Assembly (NCBI GenBank): GCA_000151295.1
Contig: GG745374.1
Coordinates: 167,434 to 231,433, forward strand
DNA: 64,000 bases
Origin: Allomyces macrogynus ATCC 38327
Taxonomy: Eukaryota; Blastocladiomycota; Blastocladiomycetes; Blastocladiales; Blastocladiaceae
Direction: 5' to 3'
The translations under genes were made by a program, and so were the position numbers. Below the pieces are notes generated by a model. It did not search any database, was not told where the DNA came from, and was given only the letters and a program-made list of their open reading frames with translations. Every line of letters starts with the position of its first letter. The stretch's first letter is position 1. Shown here piece after piece: positions 9,781 to 22,080 of the stretch.

Positions 9781-12700
9781 TCAATCGCACCCCATCTCAA
9801 CCACCTCCGTCTCCTTCTTCCCTTCACCCCCCGCCACCGGCGCCGTCCGCGCGCCATGCCCGACGCCACAGAGGCACCGCACGCACTTACATGTCTTACT
9901 CAGCTCGACGACCTCCTCGCCGTCCTTCTCCACCGTATGGCACCCGGCGCACGCGCACGTGTTGACGATCGTGCCCACGTCCGAGTCGGCACTACATCCG
10001 CACCCATCCCCCTCCACGTCGGCATCCTCGCTACTCACGTCAATCCGCGCGTACTTTGGCACCCCCTGCCACCTCAACCCGAGCGCGCTCAGCACGACCG
10101 ACACCGACGACAACGCCATCGCCAAGCCCGCGACCGCGGGCGCCGGCTGCGTGCCGAGCGCGCCGCACGCCCAGACGAGCCCAGCGACATTATACCCCAG
10201 CGCCCACGCGAGATTCCACCGGACGCGGCGCGCAACCCGCCGCGCGAGCACGACCAGCGTCGGCAGTCGCGCGAGGACCGCGTCCCCCGTGAGCAGCACC
10301 GACGCCGAATGCACGGCGACGTCGGTCGCGTCGAGCAACGAAATCCCGACATCGGCCGAGGCCAAGGCGGGCGCGTCGTTGATTCCGTCGCCGACCATGG
10401 CCACCACGTGCAGACTATGCGCGTCGGCGATGCCGTGGGTGGGCGAGCCGGTGCGCTGGATCCGGCGCACGACGTCGAGCTTGTCCTCGGGCGTCGCGTG
10501 CGCGACGACGTGGTCGATGCCCAATTTCGCGGCCACACGATGCGCGGCGGCGGGTTGGTCGCCCGTGCACATGACCAGGTCCACGCCCAACCGGTCGCGC
10601 AAAACGCGCACGACCGACCGGGATTCAGCGCGGACCGGGTCGTCGAGGACATGTGCGGACACGACGCGGCCGCCAATCGCGACGCCGACGAGGGTCCCGC
10701 CGCGGGTCGCGAGGTCCGTGAGGAACGCGGCGGGTGGCGCGATGGTCGAGAGGTACGTCGGGGAGCCGACGTGCAGGGCGAGCGGAGCAGAGTTGGGGAG
10801 TTGGAGAGTTGCGGACAGGCCGCGGCCGGGGGTTTCGTGGACGTTGGTCACGGTGATGGCCGGGGTGGAAATGGGAAGGTGTGCGCGCGCGTGCGCGAGG
10901 AGCGACCGCGCGAGCGGGTGCGCCGAGTTGGCTTCGACGGCGGCGATAGCGGACCAGAGGATCGTCGGCCAGTCGGCGGCGGCGTCGGCGTGCGGGATCG
11001 TAGAAGGGGCCGGTTCGAGGTGGTCGTGCACGACGGTCGGTTTGCTATCTCGAGGTCATTTTCGAGCGTCAGTTACGATTAGCAAGTCAAGCACCAGTCA
11101 CAAAAATCGGCAACGTACCCAATCGTCAACGTTCCCGTCTTATCCGCGACCAAATACTCGATTCTTGCACACCGTTCCAGCACCCGTCCCGCATCCTTGA
11201 CCAACACCCCATGTTTCGCTGCGACCCCGGCACCGACCATCACGGCCGTCGGCACCGCGAGCCCGACCGCGCACGGACACGCAACGACTAGCACGGCCAC
11301 CGCGTACTGCAGCGCGAGAGTATGCGCCGTGTACCCCATCGGCACGTCGACCCAGCCCGTCGCGGCGGTAATGATTTCCCAGACGACAAACGTGAGCACC
11401 GATAGGACCAGGACGATTGGCACGAACCGGCCAGCAACGCGGTCGGCAAGGAGTTCGGCATCGGACTTGGCACTGGCGGACGCAGATTGCGCATTGTCGA
11501 CGAGCGTCGCGATGCGCGCGAGGGTCGACGCGTGCGCGGGATGGGTCACGGAGAGGAGCAGCGTCGCAGTGCCGGCGTTCAGCGCGCCGGAGGCGACGGT
11601 CGTGGCGCCGGGAACGGCGGGGATCGGGATGGGCTCGCCGGTGATCGCGGAGACGTCGAGGACTAAAGAGGGAGGGTGACGGTCAGAATATGGAGCGTGG
11701 AGCGGACGAGGTGAACAGGATCAAAACATACGCGAAGAGCCCGACACGACGATGCCGTTACACGGCACGCGCACGCCCGGGACCACCTTGATGATATCGC
11801 CAACTGGTGGAGAAGGTAGCCGTTAGCCATCCGCACGCAACACACCACCGAAACGCGAGATAACGTACTCAGCACATCGCCCGACGGCACGACCACCTCA
11901 CTCTCCACCCCCACCACCTTCTCCCGCCCATCCCACTTCCCCCCAACCACCCTTGTCACTTGATCCGGCTGCAGCGCGACCAGCGCGGCCACCGCATCTG
12001 CAGCCTTTCCCTTGGCCATCGCCTCGAGCCACCGCCCAAGCGCCAAGAATGCGAGCAGGAGCACCGGCGTCTCGAAAAACGTCGCGACGCGGCGGGGCCC
12101 ATGATGCATCTCGTCGGCATCCATCCCGAGCGGCGCGTCCTGCACGGCATTCACGACCACCGCCGCGACCGACGCGACGTAGGCCGCCCACACGCCCAGC
12201 GCCACGAGGGCATCCATATCCGGCTTACCCCGCGCACGGATCGCACGAATCGCGGCTTTCGCGAGCGGGACGCCGAGAATCGCGACGGCGCAGCTGGCGA
12301 TCACGAATTGCACGACGTCCGTGACCGACACCCCCGCAATCACTTTCGTCATTTCGAGCGTTTCGCGCGCGCGGTTGTCCGCGGGCAAGAGCATGCCAAT
12401 GATCATGGCGAGCACGAGCATCGGCACCGCCATCACCGCACCAGTCAAAAACCGACGCCGTGCAGCACTGGTGTGCCGCGCGTGCCGCTCATGCGCGCGC
12501 TGCGCCGCCGTGATCAGCGTCGCGAGGCCGCCGGGAGTGGCAGAATCGCCGTCGGCGACGGTGACGGTGGAGTTGGTAACGCGCGACGCGGCGGTCTGGA
12601 TCGCGCGCGCGGAAGTGACGAGCGGGTGCAGCGTCACGCGCACTTGATCGGTCCCAGAACGGGTGAGTTCGGTCACGCCCGGGATCGACGAGAGGGCCGA

Positions 12701-13564
12701 GGTGAGGGTCGACCAGTCGAGGTTGGTGCCGGGTGGAAACGTGAGGGTCACGGCGCGCGCAAGGGATGCGCGGAACGGCGACTTGTCGTCGGTATCGTCG
12801 TCGCCGCTGGCGGCGGTGCGCGACGTCGGACGTACGAGCGTCGCGTCAATGTCGATGATCGACACCGCGGGCGAGTGCGGCGGGGTGTCCACCAAGTCGG
12901 GAACTTGCGCGCGCAAATATGCGCGCCAGGCCGCTGGATCGGCCGGGACGCGCACGGTGTCGGCGGGAACGGGAGTCGCGTCGACTAGCTTGGATGCGGT
13001 CGCGGCGGGGCCGGTCGAAAGCACTTCGCCGTCGTACCCGAGGTCACATACTTTCTCGACCAGGCTCTCGGCATCCAATTCGGCAGAGTGCGTGATGGTC
13101 GCGCGCCCGGCGAGCAAGTTGACGGCGACATCGCGGACACGGTCGTCCTCAGCGAGCCCGGATTCGAGCGATCGCACGCACGACGCACAGGTCATGCCCT
13201 CGACGATCAGCGTCGTGGTCACATCCACGACGGGAACGGGAACAACGACATCGGCCAACTTGGGTACGATGGGCCCGTGGTACTCGGCAAGCGTCGCGGC
13301 AGATGCCGAGACCATCGACGAGAGCACTTCAGCGTCGTACCCGAGACCGCCGACGAGGTCGACGAGCGTTGCGGGCTTAAGTTCCAGATCGTGCTCGATG
13401 GTCGCGCGGCCGGCGAGGAGGTTGACGGCGACGGAGCGGACGGACGGGTGTGCGCCGAGCCCCGTCTCGAGCGACCGCACGCACGACGCGCAGGTCATGC
13501 CGTCGACGAGTAAGGTCGTGGTCACGGATGCCGTGGCGGGTAAGGCCGGCGCGGTTGTCGACAT
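9781..13564 (-). CDS. Copper-transporting P1B-type ATPase (Ccc2/ATP7-like)
   Basis: Pumps Cu+ into the secretory pathway, where cuproenzymes such as multicopper oxidases are loaded. Four exons: 13564-11869, 11803-11732, 11662-11119 and 11044-9781, about 1191 aa. The start is the first ATG before the first metal-binding domain. In order: two HMA domains, each with GMTCASC (near residues 20 and 120); a third HMA-like fold without CxxC; transmembrane helices; actuator motif ITGEP; CPC in VVACPCAVGLAVP; phosphorylation site DKTGTLT; a His-Pro pair (NSAHPLA, in place of the usual SEHP); and GDGINDAPAL. Introns have donors GTACGT, GTATGT and GTACGT. The C-terminal ~90 residues are unusual, with ten cysteines in C-x-C groups (CGC, CACAGC, CKCVRCLC), like a metallothionein. 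Neighbour logic: two multicopper oxidase genes lie within 30 kb. Confidence 0.93.
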
Positions 13565-13658
13565 GATGGTGATGAGCGAGATGAATGGAGTGGTGGAAAT
13601 GCGGTTGCCGTTGCCGTTGCAGGCATGAGGCGGGATCAGCTCGCGGGGCGGGCAGCGC

Positions 13659-13664
13659 TTTATA
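13659..13664 (-). promoter_or_regulatory. TATA-like box of the Cu-ATPase
   Basis: TATAAA on the minus strand, 95 nt before the chosen start codon at 13564, in a GC-rich setting where such a hexamer stands out. It supports that start. Function is inferred from position only. Confidence 0.45.
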
Positions 13665-14528
13665 GCCGGCCGGCAGGGCCGCACGCACCACGGCGCATCG
13701 GGGTGCAGTCGGTGCTTGTCGAGCGTTGCGCGATTTTGCTTGGGTGGTGGTGGCGACCCGGCTCGAATTAAAATAATCGCGCAGATGGCTCCAGTCAATG
13801 TCTCGCGCCTGTCTCGCTGCCGACACCTAGAAACAGTTCGAACACCAAGCGGTACCACGGCAAGAGACAAGCGTGCGGCGCGCTCCACAGACCACGACCG
13901 ACCATGTCAGCAGCGTCGACGCTGACCGGTTCGGTTGCGCCACGACGACTCTCGGTCACGGAACGGCTCACGTAACTGCGGGTTCGTGGCGGCGCCGCTC
14001 GAGAGCGACGTGCGTGATGGACGATGCACCCGTGGTGGTGATGGTGAGCTTGAGGGTGCGTGGGTCGCAGGACACCCTGCCCAGCAAGTGACAAGGTGGT
14101 GGGCAAGCAAATTGAATTAGCGAAGCAAGACTGTGCCCTCTCGCGAGTCGAGGAGGTGGCCGTAGGTTGAGCGGCGTGCCTCTGCGGGCGCAGCACCACG
14201 AACGGCGCCAACAGGTCCGGCGGAAAAGTCGCGCGCCATCACGCGTGCCATCACGGCCAGCGGAGCGCGTCGCGCAACAGCCGCACCAGCCGGTCAGAAC
14301 AGGGCCAGGTCGTCGCAAAGGCCGGAAGAGCAGAAATGCACGCGATGCTGCGGCTTGGTTCGCGATCGCGTGGCCCCCAACGACGCGGCTGAGTGACCGT
14401 GGTGTGGCCGGTCCACGGCGCGTTCCCCGCAGCAAAACGTCACGCGCGGGCCCCTGTCGTAACCCCGAACGGCAAAAGCGATAGAAAACGCGAGTCCCAG
14501 TGGGCAATGCGCTCCCCGAAGGAGATGC
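13665..14528. other. Intergenic, no gene recognised
   Basis: Region upstream of the Cu-ATPase and downstream of the tRNA. Open frames on both strands are GC-driven. A T4 run on the minus strand near 14488 could end tRNA transcription. Confidence 0.4.
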
Positions 14529-14611
14529 CGACGACGGCAGGATTCGAACCTGCGAACGGAAACCGCAGCCGAATAGAAGTCGGCCCCCTTAGGCCGCTCG
14601 GGCACGTCGTC
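14529..14611 (-). tRNA. Type II (serine-like) tRNA with anticodon UCU
   Basis: The minus strand folds as a complete cloverleaf. The acceptor stem is GACGACG/CGTCGTC (7 bp) with discriminator base G. The D arm has a 3-bp stem and GAGCGGCC loop. The anticodon stem is GCCGA/TCGGC with loop CTTCTAT, giving anticodon TCT after U33. The 14-nt variable region contains a CGG/CCG stem, and the T arm is GCAGG-TTCGAAT-CCTGC. A-box and B-box promoters look intact. A long variable arm plus G73 is the eukaryotic tRNA-Ser plan (Leu normally has A73). UCU would decode AGA, normally arginine, whose tRNA is type I with a short variable loop. There is no room for an intron at 83 nt. It could be a functional variant, a chimeric tRNA, or a recent tRNA pseudogene. 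Confidence 0.8.
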
Positions 14612-14981
14612 TGAGTGCGGCCAGTCGCGCGCGACTTTCGGGCGCGTGGGACGGTGCTGGTGTGCTGGTGTCCGGTGGTGGTTGGCCGGTGTGGGTTCGG
14701 AACTTGGGAGCCGACGCGTCGCGAGCTGAGCGCGATGGGCGTGGCAGGTCGGTGACGCTGTGCCGCGCCGTCCTCTGCGCCAGCCAAACGACGCGACCAC
14801 CACGACCACCGCGACCACCACGGCCACCGCGACCACGTTGACGACGGCCACGGCGCGATCAGTTCAGCGCGCGGCGACTGCCCGCAAGCGACGGCCCGCG
14901 CACTGAGCACGCTCGACCCCCCTTACTGCAACTCGATCCCGACCAAGACGAGACGCGCCGTCGCGCCCAACCCCCAGCGCC
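14612..14981. other. Intergenic between tRNA (-) and SKI3 (+)
   Basis: About 370 bp containing the upstream flanks of both divergent genes. Repetitive GGTGGT/CCACCA-type triplets at about 14790-14840. No gene seen. Confidence 0.4.
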
Positions 14982-17900
14982 ATGTTCGCTGCGCGCGTCA
15001 AGACACTGCTCAAGAAGACGCGTGACGCCCTCGGTGCCAAGGACTATGCCGCCGCCTACGACACCGTCAGCGATCTCTTGGGATACGAGCCCGCCAATCT
15101 GAACGCGCTGCTCTTCAAGGCGCTCGCCGCGCAGAATCTCGAAAAGTATGACGAGTCCGAGGAGGCACTGAACACTGTGCTCGAGACGAACCCGGATCTT
15201 GTGTCGGCGTGGCAGGTGCGCTTGATCGTTGGTTTTGTGGACGTGTGATCGCGACGACTGACGGGTGCTCGCAATCTGAAGGGCCTCGAAAAACTGCACG
15301 AAAAGGCCGGCAACGTCGACAAGCGCATCGCGGCCATGCACAAACTTGTCGAGCTCTACTACAAGGCGTACGGTCGTCTCGCTCGCTGATCCGCACACAA
15401 CCGACGCTAACCGCTCTCGCAACCCACAGGAAAGAATCCAAGCGCCTGACCGACCTCGCGACCGCCCTCGTCCAACTGCACACCGACCGCAAGGAATGGG
15501 CCGCGGCCGACCGCGCGCTGCGCCAATTCCTGCCAGACTCGCCCATCTACGACCTGCTCGCCGACCCGCGGCCGTCCACGGCCGACATCTTGCAGCAGCT
15601 CGCGACCGTGCAGGCCGCAAACGACGCTGAAATGATCGCGACGCAGGTTCAGGCGCGCAAGGGGATGCTCGGCGGCCCGTCATTGCCGGAACTGCAGCGG
15701 CAGGTGGAGCGCGCAGTGCACCGCGCGTCGCCGCTGCTCGGGACCTACGAGCAGTTGCTGCAGCTCAACCGCGATTTGGAAATGGTCGAAAAGTATCTCG
15801 GATTGCTGACGGCGCGCGTGCAGGGTGCCGAGGACGTGGCCGAGCGCGGCGAGTACGCATCCAAGTTGCGGACCGAGGTGGCTGCGATCGTCGCGCGCGG
15901 GGAACACGTGCGCGCCGCGTACCAGCTCGCGCTCGACTGGACCAACGCCCCAGATGTCGGCGAAGTCCCGGACGCGCTGCTCCGCGCGTACCTCGCTGCG
16001 TGGCCGCTGCAAACTGCTGCTGGAGACGACGAAGCGACGCAGGACGAGTACGCCGTGTTCGCGCAGTGGGTTCTCGACCCGGACAACGAGCCCGACGTGG
16101 TCCCGCCCACGCCGTCCCTGTTCGGATGCCTCGTCGCGTCCTGCCTCGCGTCGGCCGATAAGGCACAGCTCGATGCCGCAACTCGCGGGCTCGACCTGGT
16201 CCAGACTACGGAACGCGATTTTGCCGTGCCCCTAGACCGCGTCGCGTCCCGGCTTCACCTGACCCGCGCCAAAGTCCTGCTCGGCGCGCAGCTCGTGCAC
16301 GACGCGCTGCGCGATCTCGACGCCGTCGACTCTGCCAACCCCGATTTCACCGCTGAATCGCACACGCTCCGCGGCGAGGCCTACATGCAGCTGCAAGATT
16401 GGGCCCAGGCGCGCTCGGCATTCACCCACGTCCAGTCACCCTGGGCACAATCGAACCTCGGGTGGCTCGACCTCCTGCAAGGCCAGGGCGACCCGCTCGC
16501 GACGCTCGCCGCCGTTGATTCCACCAAGCTTGCCGCGCCGCACCAGCAGGCCATGCACGCCTACCGTCTCGGGCGCGCGTACTGGGCCGCGCACGACGGG
16601 CCCAACGCATTCACGCACCTGCTGCACGCCGCGCAGCGCGCGCCGCTGCTGTGCACCGAAGCGTTCACGCACCTCGGGCACGTCTATGCGGAGCGCGGCG
16701 ACACCGCGCGCGCCGCCAAGTGCTGGGCGAAAGCGTTCGCGCTGGACCCGCGCGACACGGAAGCCGCGCGCGTGTTGGTGCGGCACTACTGGTCGCAGGG
16801 CGAGACCGCGTGGCCCGCGGCGCGAGAGGTGCTGCAAACGGCGGCGGATGCGTCCCCGCGCGTGGCCTGGATCTGGAAACAGCTCGGGCTCGTGCACTTG
16901 CGGCTCGGGGAACGTGGACGAGGCGGCAACCGCGCTGCAGGCCGCGGGGCGATTGGATTTCCGCGACGCGGTCGTGTGGCAGACGCTCGCCGAGTGTTAC
17001 TTGAAGCTCGGGCGGTACTTGACCGCGTACAAGGCCGCGACCCGCGCGGTCGAGCTGGATCCGCAGGGGAAGTCGGCGCGGTACCTGATGGCGGTCGTGA
17101 ATATGAAGCTCGGGCAGTACACGGCCGCGCACGCGACATTGGATGCGGACGCGAGTTTTCCGCCGTCGGTGGCCTTGGCCGGGGAGCTGTATCTCGCGCA
17201 TGCGCGCGACGCGTACGAGACGGGGCGGTACGCCGAGACCAAGCGGTTGCTGGACGAGGGGTATGCCGTAATGCAGGCGCACCCGACGCCGGCGCTGGCG
17301 AACGTGCATGCGAAGCGCGTCGCGGACTTGCGCGCGGCCTGGACGTGGATTCCGCACCTGTGGACGGCGACGAAGTCGGTCGTGGACGCGCTCTACGAGG
17401 CCGTCGAGACGTACGCGGCGATCGGGTGCCACGTCGATGCCGCGCAGGTGCTGTTCCACGTCGCGCAGCTCGAAAACAGGGGTGAGGAGGCTGCGACCAA
17501 GGCGCTCGCGCATTGCAAGCAGGCGCTCGCGGCGAACCGGCACGACCCGGCCGCGTGGACGGTTGCCGGGTGCGTCTACGCGACCCACCTCGCGCTTCCG
17601 AAGCTCGCACAACACTGTCTCGTCATGAGCCTGCACCTCGATCCGCGGTCGGCATCCACCTGGACGGCGCTCGGGCTGCTGTACCTGGCGCATGACGACG
17701 GCGAGCTCGCGCACGCGTGCCTCGAGCAAGCGACCATGCACGACGCGGACGCGGCCGCCGCGTGGGCCGCGCTCCAGCGATGCACCAAGTTTGCTGCGGC
17801 GATGCGGCGCGCCACGACCAAGACGAATTTGCTGCACCATGCTGTGGCCACGTGCGCGTGGGTCCCGCCGGCAGTCATGCGCGAGTACGTGCATGCGCTG

Positions 17901-19508
17901 CGCGACGCAAACGCGATCGAGGCCGAGTTTGCCGCGCGGAAGTGGACCGAGTGGGAGCCGATGTCGGCGGTCGCGTGGAACGCGTATGGATGCCTGCTCG
18001 AGCGGAACGGCAACCACGCGGGCGCCGTGGACGCGTTCAAGCAGGCGCTCCGGATTGACCGGACCGACAAGGCCGTCGTTGGCAACCTCGCGCGCGCACT
18101 CTCCGCGCAGGATCCGCAGCGCGCCGTCGACATGTTTGCGCGGATGGGTGGGATCGATGCGCTCGCGCGCGACGTGGACCCGCGGCGCGGGCTCGTCATG
18201 CAGCTTGCGGCTGCGATGGCGCACTGCCATGCGGGCCAGTGGCGTGCCGACCCGGCAGTCGGGCGGAAAGCCGTCGACGCGTGCACCGCGACCCTCGCGC
18301 GGATCGCCGATGGCAAGACCGACACGGAGCGCAAGCTGCTCGCGCAGCTGAGTTACCAGTGCCACCACACGGACTTGATCCCGGCCCTCGTCGACGGCAT
18401 GGCCCCCGGACTGCTCTGCGCGCTCGGTCTCCTGCAGGGGCGCGACGACCTCGTCGGCACGGCGTTCGACGCGATGCCCCCGCGCGACGCGCAATACATG
18501 ACGAGTATTTACCTGCTGCTCCAGGGCGACGTGCAGGGGGCGTTGCGTGCACTGCAGCGAGCGGCGCATATGTTCCCGGGACACCATGCCGCGTGGGCGC
18601 GGCTCGCGCGGTTCCTTGCGCGGTACTCGTCGGGTAAAGCGCAGGTCACGGTCGCCCGTGGAGTTGCTGCGCATGATCGGGTCGTGGGTGAGGACGGGAG
18701 CGGGCTCGCGCTGGCGACGACCGGGTTGCTCGCGATGGGCAATTCCAAGGCGGCGCTGCGGATGGCGCAGCGGCAGGCGGTCCTGCACCCGACGCGCGCG
18801 GCCGCATGGCGTCAGGTGCTCACGGCGATGGTTGCGCGGCAGGTGGATGAGGTGGGCGAGGCCGCAGACCGCGATGGGAGCGATCCAGCCGAAGTCGAAG
18901 AAACACCGCTCAGCCAAGACGTGATGGACCGCGTCGCGGCACACGTCCTGCGCACGAGTTCCGCCGACGATGCCACGGGCACCGCGTTCGCGCACCTGCT
19001 CTCCGCGCACGTGGCCATGACCGGTGGCGACGCGCCGGGTGCCATGCACCACGGCGAATCCGCCGTCGCGCTGCTCGACCCGGACACGCTCCCGGCCGCC
19101 GTCTACCGACAACTCGCGCGCACGCTCGCGGCAAGCGGTGACCTCGACTCGGCCGCCGCTTTCCTCAAGCAGGCGATGCCGAACGATGACGACGCTGCCG
19201 TACTCGAACTCGCGCAAGTCTATGCGCGCGCCGGGTGGCGCGACGCGGCCGCCGGGCTACTCGAGGCGAAGGGCTCGCGAACGACGCTCGCGCAAGCGTT
19301 TTTTGTCCGTGGGCGGTCGGTCGCGGCGGGGAATGCGGTCGCGCAGGCTGAGGGCGAGGAGGGGGACGAGCAGGTGCGTGTGGTCCAGGCGTTGGCCGCG
19401 CTTGCACGGGGGATGCGTGCAAGGGCGGGAAAGATGGTGGCCGGGGTCGAGCGCAAGGATCTGGTGGAGGCGTGGGAGCGCGAGGCGAGGGCTGCGGATG
19501 CGGCGTGA
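14982..19508 (+). CDS. Ski3/TTC37-like superkiller complex TPR protein
   Basis: Scaffold of the Ski complex (Ski2-Ski3-Ski8), which feeds mRNA to the cytoplasmic exosome for 3'-5' decay. Exons: 14982-15215, 15282-15372 and 15435-19508. The N-terminus MFAARVKTLLKKTRDALGAK starts a TPR run; repeats continue to the end (for example YLKLGRYLTAYKAATRAVEL and AWNAYGCLLERNGNHAGAV). Predicted length is about 1,470 aa, near yeast Ski3 (~1,430) and human TTC37 (~1,560). Oddity: within the GGGG run at 16907-16910 the frame changes by one base. Upstream the protein reads GLVHLRLG; one base later it continues NVDEAATALQAAGRLD in the frame that runs to the true end. No intron signals surround the point, so this is a real frameshift or a sequence error. 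As written, translation would run on in the wrong frame to 17485. Whole-length TPR continuity on both sides argues the locus is otherwise intact. Confidence 0.85.
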
Positions 19509-20575
19509 AGGGTGGATGGTAGTTTAATTCACAAGTGTTTGTTGATGATTTCGTGCGGCGGGTTGGGTGCGCTGATAGATACGTCGGTTGCGCTCATCCT
19601 TATGGATCACAAATTCTCCAACATGGTGGTCTGAATGTAAGCAGCAACAGTAGTGCATCAGCGACTAACCGGGAAGGTTCGATTGAAGTGCGCCAAGGTC
19701 TCTCCTGCTGGGACGATCGATCTGGACCACTACGTGAAGGGTCACACATGTCTTGACGAGTGTGGGGTTCTGTCGGGCACATGTCGTTACAACAGCCGCA
19801 ATTATCAGCGAGGCAGGATAACGTAAAGAGTATACTTTTGATGCTGGTCTCATCATGGTGGAGTTTGACGGGGTATGATTGGGGAAGTATCAGCAAGTAT
19901 CAGTTTTTTGGAGGACGGAGCATCAGCCGGCCTTGACTGGCCGTGCTCACACGACAAACGGCCACCATCAACGAAGAACCACCAGAACTAGGCGTTTCCT
20001 GCCCGACTTGGCGCAATAATTCTCTGATAAGGCCAAGACAAGATTGCTTTCGCGCCGCCAAAAGCGTCACCAGCAACAACACTTTTGACTATTTTTGACT
20101 CGTGAGCATGGCCCATTTACCCTGGTCCGCCATGGTGCTGGCGATGAACAAGCGCGGCAACGCGGATACAAGGTGGCAGCACGGCAAGTTATTTCATCTT
20201 CTGCGTGAATCGACCAGCGGTGTGGACGTCTAGGCCAACGCGAACATCATGCGCCGGCGCGCGCGAAGGCCGCTCAGGCGATTCAACCAGGACGGCGCAC
20301 AACTACCGGAAAGCTGCGGCACCGTCGTTTGCTCTCGCTCGGCTCTTGGCAATCCGGTGCCGCACCAGTGCGCGTTTTCTGATGATGCACCAGTGCGCGT
20401 TGTTCGGTGCCAAGCGGAGTGGGAGCCATGGTTGCACGCGCAGATCGCTTCAAGAGGGACGCCGCCAATGGATCCTCTCGTCGTGCGACGGCAACCGGTG
20501 CTCGGCGATGCGGCCCTCCCGCCGCGATCTTTATTCTTCTCGTCGTGAGCGTATACCTCGCCCCGCGTGTATGAA
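19509..20575. other. Intergenic, including divergent upstream region of multicopper oxidase 1
   Basis: No gene recognised. From about 20460 to 20575 the sequence is a diverged relative of the region upstream of the second oxidase (about 37985-38100): both share an ATGGATCCT element and spaced GTCGTCG blocks. The position of the second gene's TATAAG (37990-37985) reads TATGAA here (20570-20575). Confidence 0.5.
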
Positions 20576-22080
20576 TGCCGCACGCGCCCGACGCCGCCGC
20601 GGTCGCTGTCGCCTCGGCTTGACTTGCCCGCTCCTCTCCACCCCGCAACCCCCACGCCCAACCATCTTGCTTCCGCACCCGGCCACCATCGCGCCCGCTC
20701 TCGCTTCTCCACCATGCGCGGCCACGTCGGCGCAGCCGCGAGTATGCTTCTCGCTGCTGCGGCGACAACGCTTGTTCTCGCGGCCACGTTCACGAACGCG
20801 TCGCCCGTGTCCCCGCCGTCATCCAAGACCGCGCACGGCGATACGCGCGGCGATGCGCACGGCAGCTCGGCTTCTAAGTCGTCGTCAAAGTCGTCGTCCA
20901 AGTCGTCCTCGACCGCGGTCCTGACCACGTCGGACCTGCGGCTGTGCGTGCCCGAGATTGTGCCGTGCACCGTGCGCACCTACTACATTGCCGCCGACGA
21001 GGTCGAGTGGGACTATGCGCCGACCGGCATGGACAATTTCGCGATGCTCCCGCTCGACGAGAGCCCGCTCGCCGCGCCGTTCACGCGACAGGAGATCCCC
21101 GGCCGGATCGGGCGCAAGTACATCAAGGCCATTTACCAAGAGTACGAGGACGCGACCTTCACGCAGCGCAGGCCCAAGGAGGACCCGTCGCTCGGGATCG
21201 TGGGGCCGATCTTGCGTGCCGAAGTCGGCGATACTTTGCGCGTCGTCTTCAAGAACAATGCGCGGTTCAACTTCAGTCTGCACCCGCACGCCGCGCTGTA
21301 CGACAAGAATTCCGAGGGCGCCGTTGGTGGGAGTATCAACGGCCGCGGCGCGAGCGTTGCGCCGGGCGAGACGTTCACGTACCTGTGGTTTGTGCCTGAC
21401 CGCGCCGGTCCGGGCCCGCTTGACCTCGATTCGATTGTGTGGGCCTACCACTCGCACGTCTCGGACAATGACATTTACGCGGGTCTCTACGGCGCGCTCG
21501 TCGTCTACAAGAACCGCGGCGTGCTCGACAGTCGCAACGTGCCGCGGTTCAACTCGGTGCTGTTCCCCGTGCAACGCGAGATTGTGACGTATTGGGTCGT
21601 CATGGCCGAGACGCTGTCGCCCTACCTCGCGCTCAACGTCGAGCGGTACGCTGGCAACGCGACGCTGACCAACGAGGAGCAACAACTTGCTGCGTCGCTG
21701 TCGCGCGCCACGGGCGGCGTCGTCGGCGGCCCGACAGGCACCAACACATCGACGCTCAACGAGATCGGCGGCGGGTTTGGCGGTTTCGAAGAGTCGAACC
21801 GCATGCACCCGATCAACGGGTACGGGTGGGGCAACTTGCCCGGGCTCGACTTCAAGCAGAACGAGTACGTGCGCTGGTACCAGCTCGGGCTCGGCACGTT
21901 CCTCGACCTGCACGTCCTGCACTGGCACGGGATCACGGCGATCGTGGAGGGCCACCAGCGCGACACGATTGAGCTGTTCCCGGCCACGTTTCATGTGGCC
22001 GACGCACGCATGGACGACCCGGGCCAGTGGATGCTGCACTGCCACGTCAACATTCATTTCGACGACGGCATGATTGCGTT
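20576..22080 (+). repeat. Inverted repeat arm 1 (apparently identical tract)
   Basis: About 1,505 bp matching 36480-37984 in inverse orientation (positions sum to 58560). All six translated frames agree across the tract. Sequence diverges sharply at both ends: TATGAA versus TATAAG on the left, and GCGTTC versus GCGTTG on the right. See the findings for the gene-conversion reading. Confidence 0.9.

Noticed and set aside
14529..14611. Interpretation as an ordinary tRNA-Arg(UCU)
   Set aside because: Arginine tRNAs are type I. This gene has a 14-nt variable region with a stem and discriminator G, so the simple reading does not fit.
16665..19217. 850-aa antisense open frame opposite SKI3
   Set aside because: Same shadow effect; the sense frame shows TPR repeats throughout.
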